Origin: Vibrio zhugei | Lineage (GTDB): Bacteria > Pseudomonadota > Gammaproteobacteria > Enterobacterales > Vibrionaceae | Direction of reading: 5' to 3' | NCBI RefSeq assembly: GCF_003716875.1 | Contig: NZ_CP033077.1 | Span: 620,001-684,000, forward strand | DNA length: 64,000 nt | In this document: positions 46,034 to 54,270 of the stretch, in pieces | Position numbering within the stretch: the first letter of the stretch is position 1 | Layout of the letters: each line of letters starts with the position of its first letter | The notes under the pieces: model-generated | Told to the model about the DNA's origin: nothing | Databases searched by the model: none | What the model saw: only the letters and a program-made list of their open reading frames with translations | Position numbers and translations under genes: made by a program

Positions 46034-47134
46034 TCACACACTGGGTTTTGGAGCGCGAATAATGACGCAAGCGGTGTGCTTTTGTTTGCCGAACCCAATA
46101 ATTTGCGACAAGCTGGTTTTACTCACGGGGATATAAGCCAACCCAGCAATGTCCATTTTATTGTTTGAGTATGGGTCGTGAATAAAGAAAAATTTCTCAC
46201 TGACCCCACTCAGAATGATCCAATGAGGCTCTTTATTGCCGTTAAACCGATAAGTGCTGATCAGGAGCAATACGCAAGCGCCCGAATGCACCCAATCCTC
46301 CAATTGCGTAATCGTAGGCGGGGTCTCAATCAGCACGATGTTTTGCTGTGCGATTTGCTGACAAAAATCTTCGTGTACTAACTGTATCACGTCTTTCTTA
46401 GTGTGATCTCTGACACTATCAATAAACGGGGTTGAATTCGACTGCGTCCAGAGCTCCACCTCGTAACCGCGACGTTTGGCCGCCAATGCTAAGCCATGAC
46501 CACTGCACCCGCCATGCCCCGAGGCCATATAAATGGTCGTGGCTTCCCGCCATAATTGTAATTCTAGCGTTCTCGAGAGGTCTTGCTGTTGATTTAATGC
46601 CGAAAAACTCATCAATAAACAGGCGGCTCCACACGTAAAAGGCGTGGTTTGAATATAAAGCGGAATCGGCAACAAGCACTTATTTTGGCTAAGCGTCAGC
46701 CTCTTTTGCATTCGTAGCCCATTGGCCAAATCATCGTAATAATGGACGAGAATTTTTAGGGGTTGAAAGCCCAATTTTTCATACAATTTTCGTGCTGAGA
46801 TATTGTCTTCCCGCACTTCTAGTCGTAATGTAGCAGAGCCTTGATCAAGAGCCGCTTGTTCACACAATTCAAGCAAGCTCTGCGCAATTTTTTGCCCTCG
46901 ATAGTGAGAATGTACTGCAATCGAATATAACCGAGAGAGTTGGGTGCCTTTATGGAATAGCAATAATGCATACCCCACCACTCGAGCGTCATCAGCAGCG
47001 ACAAAAATCACACTATGTGACGAAACAAGAAACCGCTTCATTTGACGAGGTGAAATCGTGTCACCTGTAAATACTTGTTGTTCTAATGTGTTGAGATCAG
47101 TGAGATCAGCCAACTCCGCTAAGCGAAATATCAT
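46034..47134 (-). CDS. GNAT acetyltransferase fused to a C39-like cysteine peptidase
   Basis: 366 residues in two domains. Residues 1-145 are a RimI-like GNAT domain: acetyl-CoA loop HSHYRGQKIAQSLL near 76-89, LEVREDNISARKLYEKLGF. Residues about 155-366 resemble peptidase family C39: Cys168 in TTPFTCGAACLLMS, His near 313 in EPHWIILSGV, Asp near 331 in FFIHDPYS, all in the expected order. No transporter parts are present, so it is not a bacteriocin ABC exporter. The gene diverges over 81 bases from an RLAN-RimK ligase. Such a GNAT/peptidase plus ligase set is a known genomic association predicted to make, trim and acetylate a peptide; its product is unknown. AcT and peptidase assignments are by motif. 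Confidence 0.82.
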   Translation of the reverse strand: MIFRLAELADLTDLNTLEQQVFTGDTISPRQMKRFLVSSHSVIFVAADDARVVGYALLLFHKGTQLSRLYSIAVHSHYRGQKIAQSLLELCEQAALDQGSATLRLEVREDNISARKLYEKLGFQPLKILVHYYDDLANGLRMQKRLTLSQNKCLLPIPLYIQTTPFTCGAACLLMSFSALNQQQDLSRTLELQLWREATTIYMASGHGGCSGHGLALAAKRRGYEVELWTQSNSTPFIDSVRDHTKKDVIQLVHEDFCQQIAQQNIVLIETPPTITQLEDWVHSGACVLLLISTYRFNGNKEPHWIILSGVSEKFFFIHDPYSNNKMDIAGLAYIPVSKTSLSQIIGFGKQKHTACVIIRAPKPSV

Positions 47135-47215
47135 TACGATTCCTTAGAATATAGGCGATAGTCCACTAGATTTAATAATAGAAACCCTTTTTTTGCTATA
47201 GCTGGATAATAATAA

Positions 47216-48667
47216 ATGACTAAACTGCTTATTGTGACTGACGAAATGAAGGATTGGAGTGAATACTTCCCGTCAGAACAAGTGATCACCGTGGAACACT
47301 ATTTGGATTCAGGCGATGAACGCTCGACCAAAAACTTACAAGTTGTCAATTTATGCAGTGACTACGCTTATATGAGCAGTGGCTACTATTGCTCATTGAT
47401 GGCAGAAGCGCGTGGGCATCGAGTGATCCCGCGAGTGATGACCATAAACGATATCAGCAAACCCTTTTTACTCTCTTCAGATATATTAAAATTCAAAGAG
47501 TTACCGAAGGATACTACCTCCATTGACTGTAAAGTTTACTTTGGTCGAACCCCAGAGCCGAGCTTAGAAAAGCTCGCTCGTCATTTGTTTGAACAGTTCA
47601 TGGTACCGATCATCGAGTTAACGTTAGAAAAGGTACACGGACAGTGGCAATTGCAGAAAATGGGGCCATTTCCGTTTCAATTATTAAGCGATCCAGAACA
47701 AGACTTTTTTATTGAGTCCTTGGAATTATTTTCGAGCAAAGTTTGGCGTAAACCCAAACAAAAGAAACAATATCGCTACGATATTGCGCTTCTCACTGAC
47801 TCAAGCGAAGCGATGCCGCCGTCAGATGCTGGCGCACTGAAACATTTTAAACGGGCCGCCAATCATTTAGGGATGAATGTAGAAATACTGTCACCCAATG
47901 ATCTTTCTCGGTTAGGGGAGTTTGATGGGCTGTTCATTCGCGCGACCACCAACATTAGCAACTTCACCTATCAATTTGCTAAGACGGCGGAAAAGTTGGG
48001 GCTCATCGTCATGGACGACTCAGAGTCCATTATGAAATGCACCAATAAAGTCTTTCTCACAGAGCTGTTAGCGCGCAATCACATCTCAGCGCCTAACAGT
48101 GTGATAGTGAAAAGCTTTGATCAAGAGTGGCAAGGAAAGCTAATGCAACAACTTGATTTTCCGATGGTTCTGAAAATTCCCGATGGCGCTTTCTCACGCG
48201 GGGTGGTGAAGGTGAAAAACCAAGAAGAGCTTTCAAGCGAAGCCTCGGCACTCTTTGAGAAAAGTGCCTTAATCTTGGCGCAAGCGTTCATGCCCACGGA
48301 CTATGACTGGCGAATCGGCATCTTGAACCGCCAACCGATTTATGCCTGCAAATACATGATGAGCCGCGGACATTGGCAAATTTACCAACACCACAATAGT
48401 GGCCGAGTGTCTTCTGGGGGCTATGAAACCTTGGATATCAAACAGGCCCCAAAAATGGTGGTTGATACGGCGCTAAAAGCGGCCAACCTTATTGGCAACG
48501 GTTTGTACGGCGTGGATTTAAAAGAAGTCGATGGCAAGGTATACGTCATAGAAGTCAACGACAACCCGAGCATCGACCACCACGTCGAAGACGCGTTTTT
48601 AGGTGATGCGCTGTATGATCGAGTGATGTCGGAATTTCTACGCCGCATGCAAATACGCGGCCTATAA
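47216..48667 (+). CDS. RimK-like ATP-grasp ligase with N-terminal RLAN domain
   Basis: 483 residues. Residues 1-160 fit the RLAN domain that accompanies RimK-like proteins (VVNLCSDYAYMSSGYYCSLMAEARGHRVIP). Residues about 190-480 form an ATP-grasp: FIRATTNISN, MKCTNKVFLTELLARNHISAPNSVIV, FPMVLKIPDGAFSRGVVKV, LAQAFMPTDYDWRIGILNRQPIYACKY and the magnesium site GVDLKEVDGKVYVIEVNDNPSID. It should add amino acids (glutamate in RimK itself) to a carboxyl group with ATP. Short promoter region shared with the GNAT-C39 gene. Substrate unknown. The TAA lies 114 bases before the CRISPR array. Confidence 0.86.
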   Translation: MTKLLIVTDEMKDWSEYFPSEQVITVEHYLDSGDERSTKNLQVVNLCSDYAYMSSGYYCSLMAEARGHRVIPRVMTINDISKPFLLSSDILKFKELPKDTTSIDCKVYFGRTPEPSLEKLARHLFEQFMVPIIELTLEKVHGQWQLQKMGPFPFQLLSDPEQDFFIESLELFSSKVWRKPKQKKQYRYDIALLTDSSEAMPPSDAGALKHFKRAANHLGMNVEILSPNDLSRLGEFDGLFIRATTNISNFTYQFAKTAEKLGLIVMDDSESIMKCTNKVFLTELLARNHISAPNSVIVKSFDQEWQGKLMQQLDFPMVLKIPDGAFSRGVVKVKNQEELSSEASALFEKSALILAQAFMPTDYDWRIGILNRQPIYACKYMMSRGHWQIYQHHNSGRVSSGGYETLDIKQAPKMVVDTALKAANLIGNGLYGVDLKEVDGKVYVIEVNDNPSIDHHVEDAFLGDALYDRVMSEFLRRMQIRGL

Positions 48668-48686
48668 GCAAAACTAGTATCTACCA

Positions 48687-48717
48687 CTCCCCCGCTATCC
48701 ACTGAATAACGGGGGAG
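48687..48717 (+). terminator. Hairpin after the RLAN-RimK gene
   Basis: CTCCCCCG (48687-48694) pairs with CGGGGGAG (48710-48717). Only a short T run (ATTTA) follows, so it is a possible terminator between the gene and the array. Confidence 0.5.
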
Positions 48718-48781
48718 CATTTAGTCACTCACGGCCGATTACCCCCAGCAACGCTCTACTAACGTCACAAAGGAACCATCC

Positions 48782-49709
48782 TGACCAAGCTGCCTATGCG
48801 GCAGTGAACTGAGGTAGTCTTCCATCAATGTCAGAGTCTGCTTTCTAAGCTGCCTATGCGGCAGTGAACTTTTCAACTTCTGCCGAACCGGACAAGAACA
48901 CTTTCTAAGCTGCCTATGCGGCAGTGAACATCATCGGGGTGGTCGTTTATGCCTACGGTAATTTCTAAGCTGCCTATGCGGCAGTGAACCGGATTTAAAT
49001 CTAAAGACAAATCGTTAGTTTTTTCTAAGCTGCCTATGCGGCAGTGAACTCGCCCTGAATCCCATTCTGGCCGCTGACATTTTTCTAAGCTGCCTATGCG
49101 GCAGTGAACTAGACCGATACAGCACCGTGTGCCTGCGTAACTTTCTAAGCTGCCTATGCGGCAGTGAACACCTGATGAACACTGGCAGCAGACGCGCAGA
49201 CTTTCTAAGCTGCCTATGCGGCAGTGAACCTCGCAGTGAAAAGATAATGAAATCAGCTAAGTTTCTAAGCTGCCTATGCGGCAGTGAACCGGAAGAAGTT
49301 TAGCAATGGAAATTGCTCTTGTTTCTAAGCTGCCTATGCGGCAGTGAACTTTGTGTGCCTATTACTGCTTTTAAATGTTCTTTTCTAAGCTGCCTATGCG
49401 GCAGTGAACGGTAGAGGAACATATGAGGGGAGCTAAAGATATTTCTAAGCTGCCTATGCGGCAGTGAACATTTGCTTTCTGCGCGCTTTTTTATCTGCGT
49501 TTTTCTAAGCTGCCTATGCGGCAGTGAACGTGATCGTAAATTGATACATGCCGATAATAACTTTCTAAGCTGCCTATGCGGCAGTGAACTTGATAAAATT
49601 ATTGATGGCGCTAGTAAATTATTTCTAAGCTGCCTATGCGGCAGTGAACAATTTCCTATTGATGACCGGACGACAATTTATTTTCTAAGCTGCCTATGCG
49701 GCAGTGAAC
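48782..49709 (-). CRISPR. Type I-F CRISPR array, 16 repeats and 15 spacers, no cas genes in the window
   Basis: Perfect 60-base periodicity: 28-base repeats and 32-base spacers. Read on the - strand the repeat begins GTTCACTGCCGCATAGG and ends CAGCTTAGAAA (two overlapping halves), the I-F (Csy) type, with the Cas6f hairpin CTGCC-GCATA-GGCAG. Fifteen repeats are identical. The leftmost (48782-48809) differs at three of its outer bases (TGACC for TTTCT on the + strand), as a terminal repeat does. This and repeat polarity place the leader to the right (49710 on) and transcription leftward. All 15 spacers differ; several look phage-like (for example 49410-49441 has an AGGGGAG site and gene-start look). 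No cas1, cas2-3, csy or tns genes occur within 64 kb, so it relies on distant Cas proteins or is inactive. Confidence 0.97.
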
Positions 49710-49850
49710 TAGAACAATATAGCACAAAGCGATGTATTACCAAGCCCTTAGCAGTAAAACCCTAATTTCACCCTTTTTTTGAGCTTATTTTTAAGTAACT
49801 GTTTTTATTATTTATTGTAAATATGGAAAAATAAAGGGTCTTGACAGACT
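49710..49850 (-). promoter_or_regulatory. Probable CRISPR leader
   Basis: AT-rich DNA adjoining the identical repeats, on the side opposite the degenerate one. On the - strand it has GGGTGAAATTAGGGTTTTAC and runs of A/T, compatible with a leader and pre-crRNA promoter. Boundaries and promoter boxes are not defined by the sequence. Confidence 0.6.
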
Positions 49851-50031
49851 GAAAGTAAAAAGCAGCCGTTCATGGGCGCTGAATCCGACTTTCTATGGTT
49901 ACGTGACTTTATACGTATCTGCAGAACTACCGCTAAAAACAGGTACCAAAGCGTTTTGTGTTATCACATCCACCACAGGATTGGCTGAGCTTCTGCCATA
50001 TTTTGAACCATGGAAAAATCTCCTTCCATAA
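49792..50031 (+). pseudogene. Open frame without start codon, possible gene remnant
   Basis: From 49792 to the TAA at 50029-50031 one frame is free of stops and reads protein-like in its second half (RSWALNPTFYGYVTLYV, AELPLKTGTKAFCVITS, LAELLPYFEPWKNLLP) but has no ATG and no ribosome binding site. The opposite strand is also partly open. It could be the 3' fragment of a displaced gene next to the array, or chance. It and the leader account for the 400-base gap before guaC. Confidence 0.25.
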
Positions 50032-50068
50032 CAAAACCTTGTGCCGTCACTTGTCATTTTTTACATAA

Positions 50069-50094
50069 AAAAAGCCGCTGTTCAGCGGCTTTTA
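50069..50094 (-). terminator. guaC terminator
   Basis: AAAAGCCGCTG pairs with CAGCGGCTTTT; on the - strand seven T residues follow. It lies 21 bases past the guaC stop. Confidence 0.88.
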
Positions 50095-50114
50095 ATACGT
50101 CGATATATCCGAGG

Positions 50115-51158
50115 TTATTCTTTTCCGTACACGTTGTTTTCTTGCTCTTGTACACGGATGAATGTGGTGCGTTTGGTGAGCTCTTTTAAGTGCTCCGCGC
50201 CAACGTAGGTACAGGTTGAGCGAACGCCACCTAATACATCTTGAATGGTGTTTTCGACGCTGCCACGGTATGGCAAGACTACGGTTTTGCCTTCCGCTGC
50301 GCGGTATTTAGCCACACCACCGGAGTGTTTCGCCATCGCTGATTCAGACGACATGCCATAAAATTTCATGAACGTTTTGCCGTCTTTCTCAATCAGCTCG
50401 CCGCCTGATTCCGTATGCGCCGCCAACATGCCGCCGAGCATCACGAAATCAGCGCCGCCACCAAAGGCTTTAGAGACATCCCCAGGACAAGCACAGCCAC
50501 CATCACCAATAATGCGACCACCTAAGCCGTGAGCGGCATCAGCACACTCAATAATCGCCGATAGCTGCGGGTAACCGACACCGGTCTTAACACGCGTTGT
50601 ACACACAGAGCCGGGACCAATGCCGACTTTGACGATGTCTGCGCCAGCAAGAATCAATTCTTCCACCATATCGCCTGTCACAACGTTCCCAGCCGAAATC
50701 ACTTTATCTGGGAACTCAGAACGCACGCGTTCTACAAATTCCACCAAGTGCTCAGAATAACCGTTCGCGATATCGATACAGATAAAGACCAATTTCTCGC
50801 TCAACGCCAGAATGTGTTGGAGTTTGTCAAAATCACGATCCGAGGTACCGGTTGAGACCATCACTTTATTTAAAGTATTGGCATCGGCGTGCTTCACAAA
50901 GTCCGCCCATTGCTCCACCGTATAGTGTTTGTGTACCGCCGTCATCACGTTATGCGCAGCAAGGGCGGTAGCCATGTCAAAAGTGCCCACAGAATCCATA
51001 TTAGCGGCAATAACAGGCACACCAGACCATTGACGACCGCTATGTTTGAATGTAAACTCGCGGGTTAAATTTACTTGAGAACGACTTTTAAGGGTAGAAC
51101 GTTTCGGGCGAAACAGGACATCTTTAAAACCTAACTTAAGTTCTTGTTCGATACGCAT
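50115..51158 (-). CDS. guaC: GMP reductase GuaC
   Basis: NADPH-dependent conversion of GMP to IMP and ammonia, part of purine salvage. 347 residues, the same as E. coli GuaC. The catalytic Cys is in [46 protein letters not shown] is the phosphate-binding region; [18 protein letters not shown] is the mobile flap. The ATG at 51158 ([11 protein letters not shown]) follows AGGAATT; the longer frame to 51197 has no family support. Its leader holds two hairpins with identical loops. GuaC is one of the genes used as a landing site by I-F3 CRISPR-associated Tn7-like elements, which gives the nearby I-F array added interest. Confidence 0.95.
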   Translation of the reverse strand: MRIEQELKLGFKDVLFRPKRSTLKSRSQVNLTREFTFKHSGRQWSGVPVIAANMDSVGTFDMATALAAHNVMTAVHKHYTVEQWADFVKHADANTLNKVMVSTGTSDRDFDKLQHILALSEKLVFICIDIANGYSEHLVEFVERVRSEFPDKVISAGNVVTGDMVEELILAGADIVKVGIGPGSVCTTRVKTGVGYPQLSAIIECADAAHGLGGRIIGDGGCACPGDVSKAFGGGADFVMLGGMLAAHTESGGELIEKDGKTFMKFYGMSSESAMAKHSGGVAKYRAAEGKTVVLPYRGSVENTIQDVLGGVRSTCTYVGAEHLKELTKRTTFIRVQEQENNVYGKE

Positions 51159-51209
51159 TGTGCAATTCCTAGTCTGATTAACTATAGTGTCCCGCATGAT
51201 GCTTGTTAA

Positions 51210-51225
51210 TACGTTGGCAGACGTA
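51210..51225 (-). promoter_or_regulatory. Small hairpin in guaC leader with loop CTGCCA
   Basis: TACGT-CTGCCA-ACGTA on the - strand, 5-bp stem, about 50 bases before the guaC ATG. The 12-base core CGTCTGCCAACG is repeated exactly in the larger hairpin at 51245-51276. Confidence 0.5.
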
Positions 51226-51244
51226 AAAACATTTCGGACACAAA

Positions 51245-51276
51245 AAAACCGGAGCGTTGGCAGACGCTCCGGTTTT
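51245..51276 (-). terminator. Terminator-like hairpin in the guaC leader
   Basis: On the - strand a 13-bp stem (AAAACCGGAGCGT with ACGCTCCGGTTTT) closes loop CTGCCA and is followed by a T run. There is no - strand gene upstream that it could end before guaC, so it is either an attenuator in the guaC leader or a barrier to antisense transcription from the ldhA side. It is about 85 bases from the guaC ATG. Confidence 0.65.
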
Positions 51277-51486
51277 CAGCATTATAGGCTCAGTTTTATT
51301 TCTCACAAGACTGATATTTGAAAAATTTTTGTGATACCATCAGTGAGAAAGCATACCCACTCTTTGACCCTCTTTTCAGAATCCAAAAAATACTTAACTA
51401 ACAATAAGTTAACCCAATCTATCCAGATTATTTAGCCACGTAAAATGGTATGCGAAGTCTAAAAACCCCCTATTCTTTTTATTAAA

Positions 51487-51502
51487 TGTGATATAAATCA
51501 CT
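51487..51502 (+). promoter_or_regulatory. Candidate CRP (or FNR) site upstream of ldhA
   Basis: TGTGATATAAATCACT matches the CRP consensus TGTGA-N6-TCACA at nine of ten positions. The inner TGAT-N4-ATCA also resembles an FNR site. It lies about 230 bases before ldhA and 330 before guaC. Confidence 0.6.
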
Positions 51503-51731
51503 AAAAACACCGCCATTCTTGGTAGAAAAAATCCCCTTTTTTATTCACTTTTCTCCCAAAAACACTAATTTAATGGGTATATCCCTAGTATTGGGGGGTT
51601 TATTTTTCGTCGAAATGCCTATATACACTGTAGACCCGTTGTCATGCTGGTGCGATCACGCGCCATCAAAACAACCGATTGTCGCTCATGTTATAGCAAT
51701 GAGCACGTGGTAGCCCTTTAAGGAGATCATA

Positions 51732-52736
51732 ATGATCAACGTGACCTTTTTCAGTGCGAAATCTTATGACCAATCGTCATTTAGTCAACTCGCCGATTCT
51801 CAAGAGTTTAGCCTTACTTTTCATGATTTTCGGCTCACCAAAAAAACCGCTAAAATGGCTCACAATTGTGAAGTCGTCTGTGCGTTTGTTAATGATGAGT
51901 TAGGTGCTGACGTTCTCGAACAATTATACAACGGTGGAACACGCCTCATTGCCATGCGTTGTGCGGGCTTTGATAAAGTCGATTTAGACAAAGCACACGC
52001 ATTGGGAATGCAAGTGGTCCGCGTACCAGCCTACTCTCCTGAGGCAGTCGCAGAACACGCCGTTGGTCTGATGATGTGTCTTAACCGTCGCTATCACAAG
52101 GCTTATCAACGTACCCGCGAAGCGAACTTCAATTTAGAAGGTCTGGTCGGTTTTAATTTTCATGGCAAAACCGCTGGCGTGATTGGCACGGGGAAAATTG
52201 GTGTGGCGGCCATTCGTATTTTACGCGGTTTAGGGATGCGTGTGCTCTGTAACGACCCGTTTGAAAACCCACAAGCGATAGAGTTGGGGGCAGAATATGT
52301 GTCACTTGAAATGCTTTATGCCCAGAGTGATATCATCAGTTTGCATTGCCCGCTGACAGAGAACAACCACCATCTGCTCGATCAAGCCGCTTTTGAGCAA
52401 ATGAAAGACGGTGTCATGATCGTCAATACCAGTCGTGGTGGGCTATTAGATTCCGTGGCCGCGATTGAAGCATTAAAGCAAGGACGGATTGGCTCGTTAG
52501 GATTAGATGTGTACGACAACGAGAAAGATCTCTTTTTCCAAGATAAATCCAATGATGTAATCACGGACGATGTGTTTCGGCGTCTCTCGTCTTGTCATAA
52601 TGTGCTATTTACTGGGCATCAGGCGTTTCTTACTTCCGATGCCTTACAGAACATTGCAGAGACGACATTAACTAGCATTCGCGCCTTTATGGGCGGACAA
52701 AAGTCGGGCAATGAACTGGTTGATATCATCAATTAA
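51732..52736 (+). CDS. ldhA: Fermentative D-lactate dehydrogenase LdhA
   Basis: 334-residue NADH-dependent enzyme reducing pyruvate to D-lactate in anaerobic growth. Family features: RCAGFDKVDLDKAHALGMQVVRVPAYSPEAVAEHAV (core AGFDKVDL and YSPEAVAEH), the NAD-binding VIGTGKIGVAAIRIL, NTSRGGLLDS and the catalytic GHQAFLT with His near 296. An AAGGAG site precedes the ATG. It is convergent with the nnr gene and shares its last eight bases with it. A CRP/FNR-like site upstream fits fermentative control. Confidence 0.94.
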   Translation: MINVTFFSAKSYDQSSFSQLADSQEFSLTFHDFRLTKKTAKMAHNCEVVCAFVNDELGADVLEQLYNGGTRLIAMRCAGFDKVDLDKAHALGMQVVRVPAYSPEAVAEHAVGLMMCLNRRYHKAYQRTREANFNLEGLVGFNFHGKTAGVIGTGKIGVAAIRILRGLGMRVLCNDPFENPQAIELGAEYVSLEMLYAQSDIISLHCPLTENNHHLLDQAAFEQMKDGVMIVNTSRGGLLDSVAAIEALKQGRIGSLGLDVYDNEKDLFFQDKSNDVITDDVFRRLSSCHNVLFTGHQAFLTSDALQNIAETTLTSIRAFMGGQKSGNELVDIIN

Positions 52737-54198
52737 CCAGTTGACGTAAATGAGGCAATAAATCACTCGCCAATAAGCCTCTTTCACCATGTAGTGCGGC
52801 ATTGCTATCTGCCGCACTGCTGTGTATCCATACGCCAACCTGCGCTGCGCTGGAAAGCTCAAGTCCCTGCGCAACCAATGAGGTAATCACCCCCGTCAGC
52901 ACATCTCCCATGCCGCCTGTTGCCATGCCTGGGTTACCGGCCATACACACGTACATATTCTCGCCGTCATAAATCAAGGTCCCTGCCCCTTTTAATACAA
53001 TCACGCCACCAAAGCGTTCATGCAAAGAGCGTATTGCTTTAAAACGATCGGCTTCAACATATTCAACACTGGCTCCTAATAAACGAGCCGCCTCTGCTGG
53101 ATGAGGCGTCATAATACGCTTGTCATCGTAAACCGGCGTTTGTGCTAAGAAAAACAAGGCATCCGCGTCCATTACCTTAGGGAGAGGTTGATGTACAACC
53201 GCGTCAAACCATTGCTTGCCCGCTTGATCTCGGCCAAGACCCGGTCCAATACCAATCACGTCGCACCACTCGATGCGCGACCTTGCGGTTTCCGATTGCC
53301 AATCCATACTCATGACTTCCGGTATGGTGGTCAGCAAAGGCATGACATTACTGCCATGCAGCGCCACGGCAGTGAGCCCACTTCCAGTTCTTGCACATGC
53401 TTGAGCCGCTAGTAACATTGCCCCGCCCATACCAAGATCGCCACCCACCAGTAAGGACTTACCATGGGAGCCTTTATGTGCACACGCAGCACGTTTCGGT
53501 AAAGCATCTTGCACGTTCCGCTGCTCAATAGCACAGACTGACGGACGATTTTGTTCGTTAAAAGTTTCAGAAACGCCCAAACCTGCAAAATGTAATTGCC
53601 CGGCATACTCACGCGCCTTCCCCGTGACTAAGCCTTGCTTCATTCCAATGAAACTCACAGTATGATCAGCGCGAATGGCCTGACCTAGAATAGCACCGGT
53701 ATTGGCATTGAGCCCGGAAGGCACATCAATCGCGACAACGGGTTTATCACTGTGATTGATCGTTTTAATCAGCTCACACGTTGGCTCACGAACATCGCCA
53801 GTCAAGCCTGTCCCCAGCAATCCATCAATGATGACATCGACATCGTCGGGAATGGCATCATCAAAAGGATACACTTCGCCACCTTTATCAACCCACTGAT
53901 AATACGCCCGTAACGCATCCCCACTTAAATCATCCGGATTACTGGTATACCATACCGTCACACGCTGTCCCATGGTTTTAGCTAGGTTCGCCACGATATA
54001 ACCATCACCGCCATTATTGCCGCCGCCACAACAAATAAGCCAATGCTGTGACGTCGGAAATTGCGCCAATGTCACCGTAAATACCGCTTGCCCTGCCCGT
54101 TCCATCAAAGCAAACATCGGCAGACTGTTGGTTTGCGCTGACGTGACTTCACCGTTTTTGACTTGCTGAGCAGTATAAAAAAGACTTGGAAGAGGCAT
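52729..54198 (-). CDS. nnr: Bifunctional NAD(P)H-hydrate epimerase/dehydratase (YjeF)
   Basis: 489-residue repair enzyme for hydrated NAD(P)H. The N-terminal epimerase domain (about 1-210) has CCGGGNNGGDGYIVA and VIIDGLLGTGLTGDVREP, VAIDVPSGLNANTG; the C-terminal ADP/ATP-dependent dehydratase domain (about 225-489) has HKGSHGKSLLVGG, GIGPGLG, MTPHPAEAARLLG and AGNPGMATGGMGDVLTGVI. Length and order match E. coli YjeF/Nnr (515). In many gammaproteobacteria it neighbours queG, tsaE and amiB; here it stands alone. Confidence 0.93.
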   Translation of the reverse strand: MPLPSLFYTAQQVKNGEVTSAQTNSLPMFALMERAGQAVFTVTLAQFPTSQHWLICCGGGNNGGDGYIVANLAKTMGQRVTVWYTSNPDDLSGDALRAYYQWVDKGGEVYPFDDAIPDDVDVIIDGLLGTGLTGDVREPTCELIKTINHSDKPVVAIDVPSGLNANTGAILGQAIRADHTVSFIGMKQGLVTGKAREYAGQLHFAGLGVSETFNEQNRPSVCAIEQRNVQDALPKRAACAHKGSHGKSLLVGGDLGMGGAMLLAAQACARTGSGLTAVALHGSNVMPLLTTIPEVMSMDWQSETARSRIEWCDVIGIGPGLGRDQAGKQWFDAVVHQPLPKVMDADALFFLAQTPVYDDKRIMTPHPAEAARLLGASVEYVEADRFKAIRSLHERFGGVIVLKGAGTLIYDGENMYVCMAGNPGMATGGMGDVLTGVITSLVAQGLELSSAAQVGVWIHSSAADSNAALHGERGLLASDLLPHLRQLVN

Positions 54199-54270
54199 AT
54201 GACCACCTATTAAACACGGACAGTGAAAGACATCATGATAAACGTCTTTTTATGATTTTTCTTCAGGTTA

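Noticed and set aside
49472..49765. Open frame across the CRISPR array reading repeated LSCLCGSE blocks
   Set aside because: It is a translation of the repeats themselves; the period is 60 bases, a multiple of three, so the same block recurs every 20 codons.
48668..50114. Complete CRISPR-guided Tn7-like transposon
   Set aside because: No tnsA, tnsB, tnsC, tniQ or cas gene occurs near the array, and no transposon ends were seen; only the position beside guaC suggests a link.
51159..51731. Purine riboswitch in the guaC leader
   Set aside because: I compared the hairpins with the known purine aptamer core and saw neither its three-way junction nor its conserved loop pairs.
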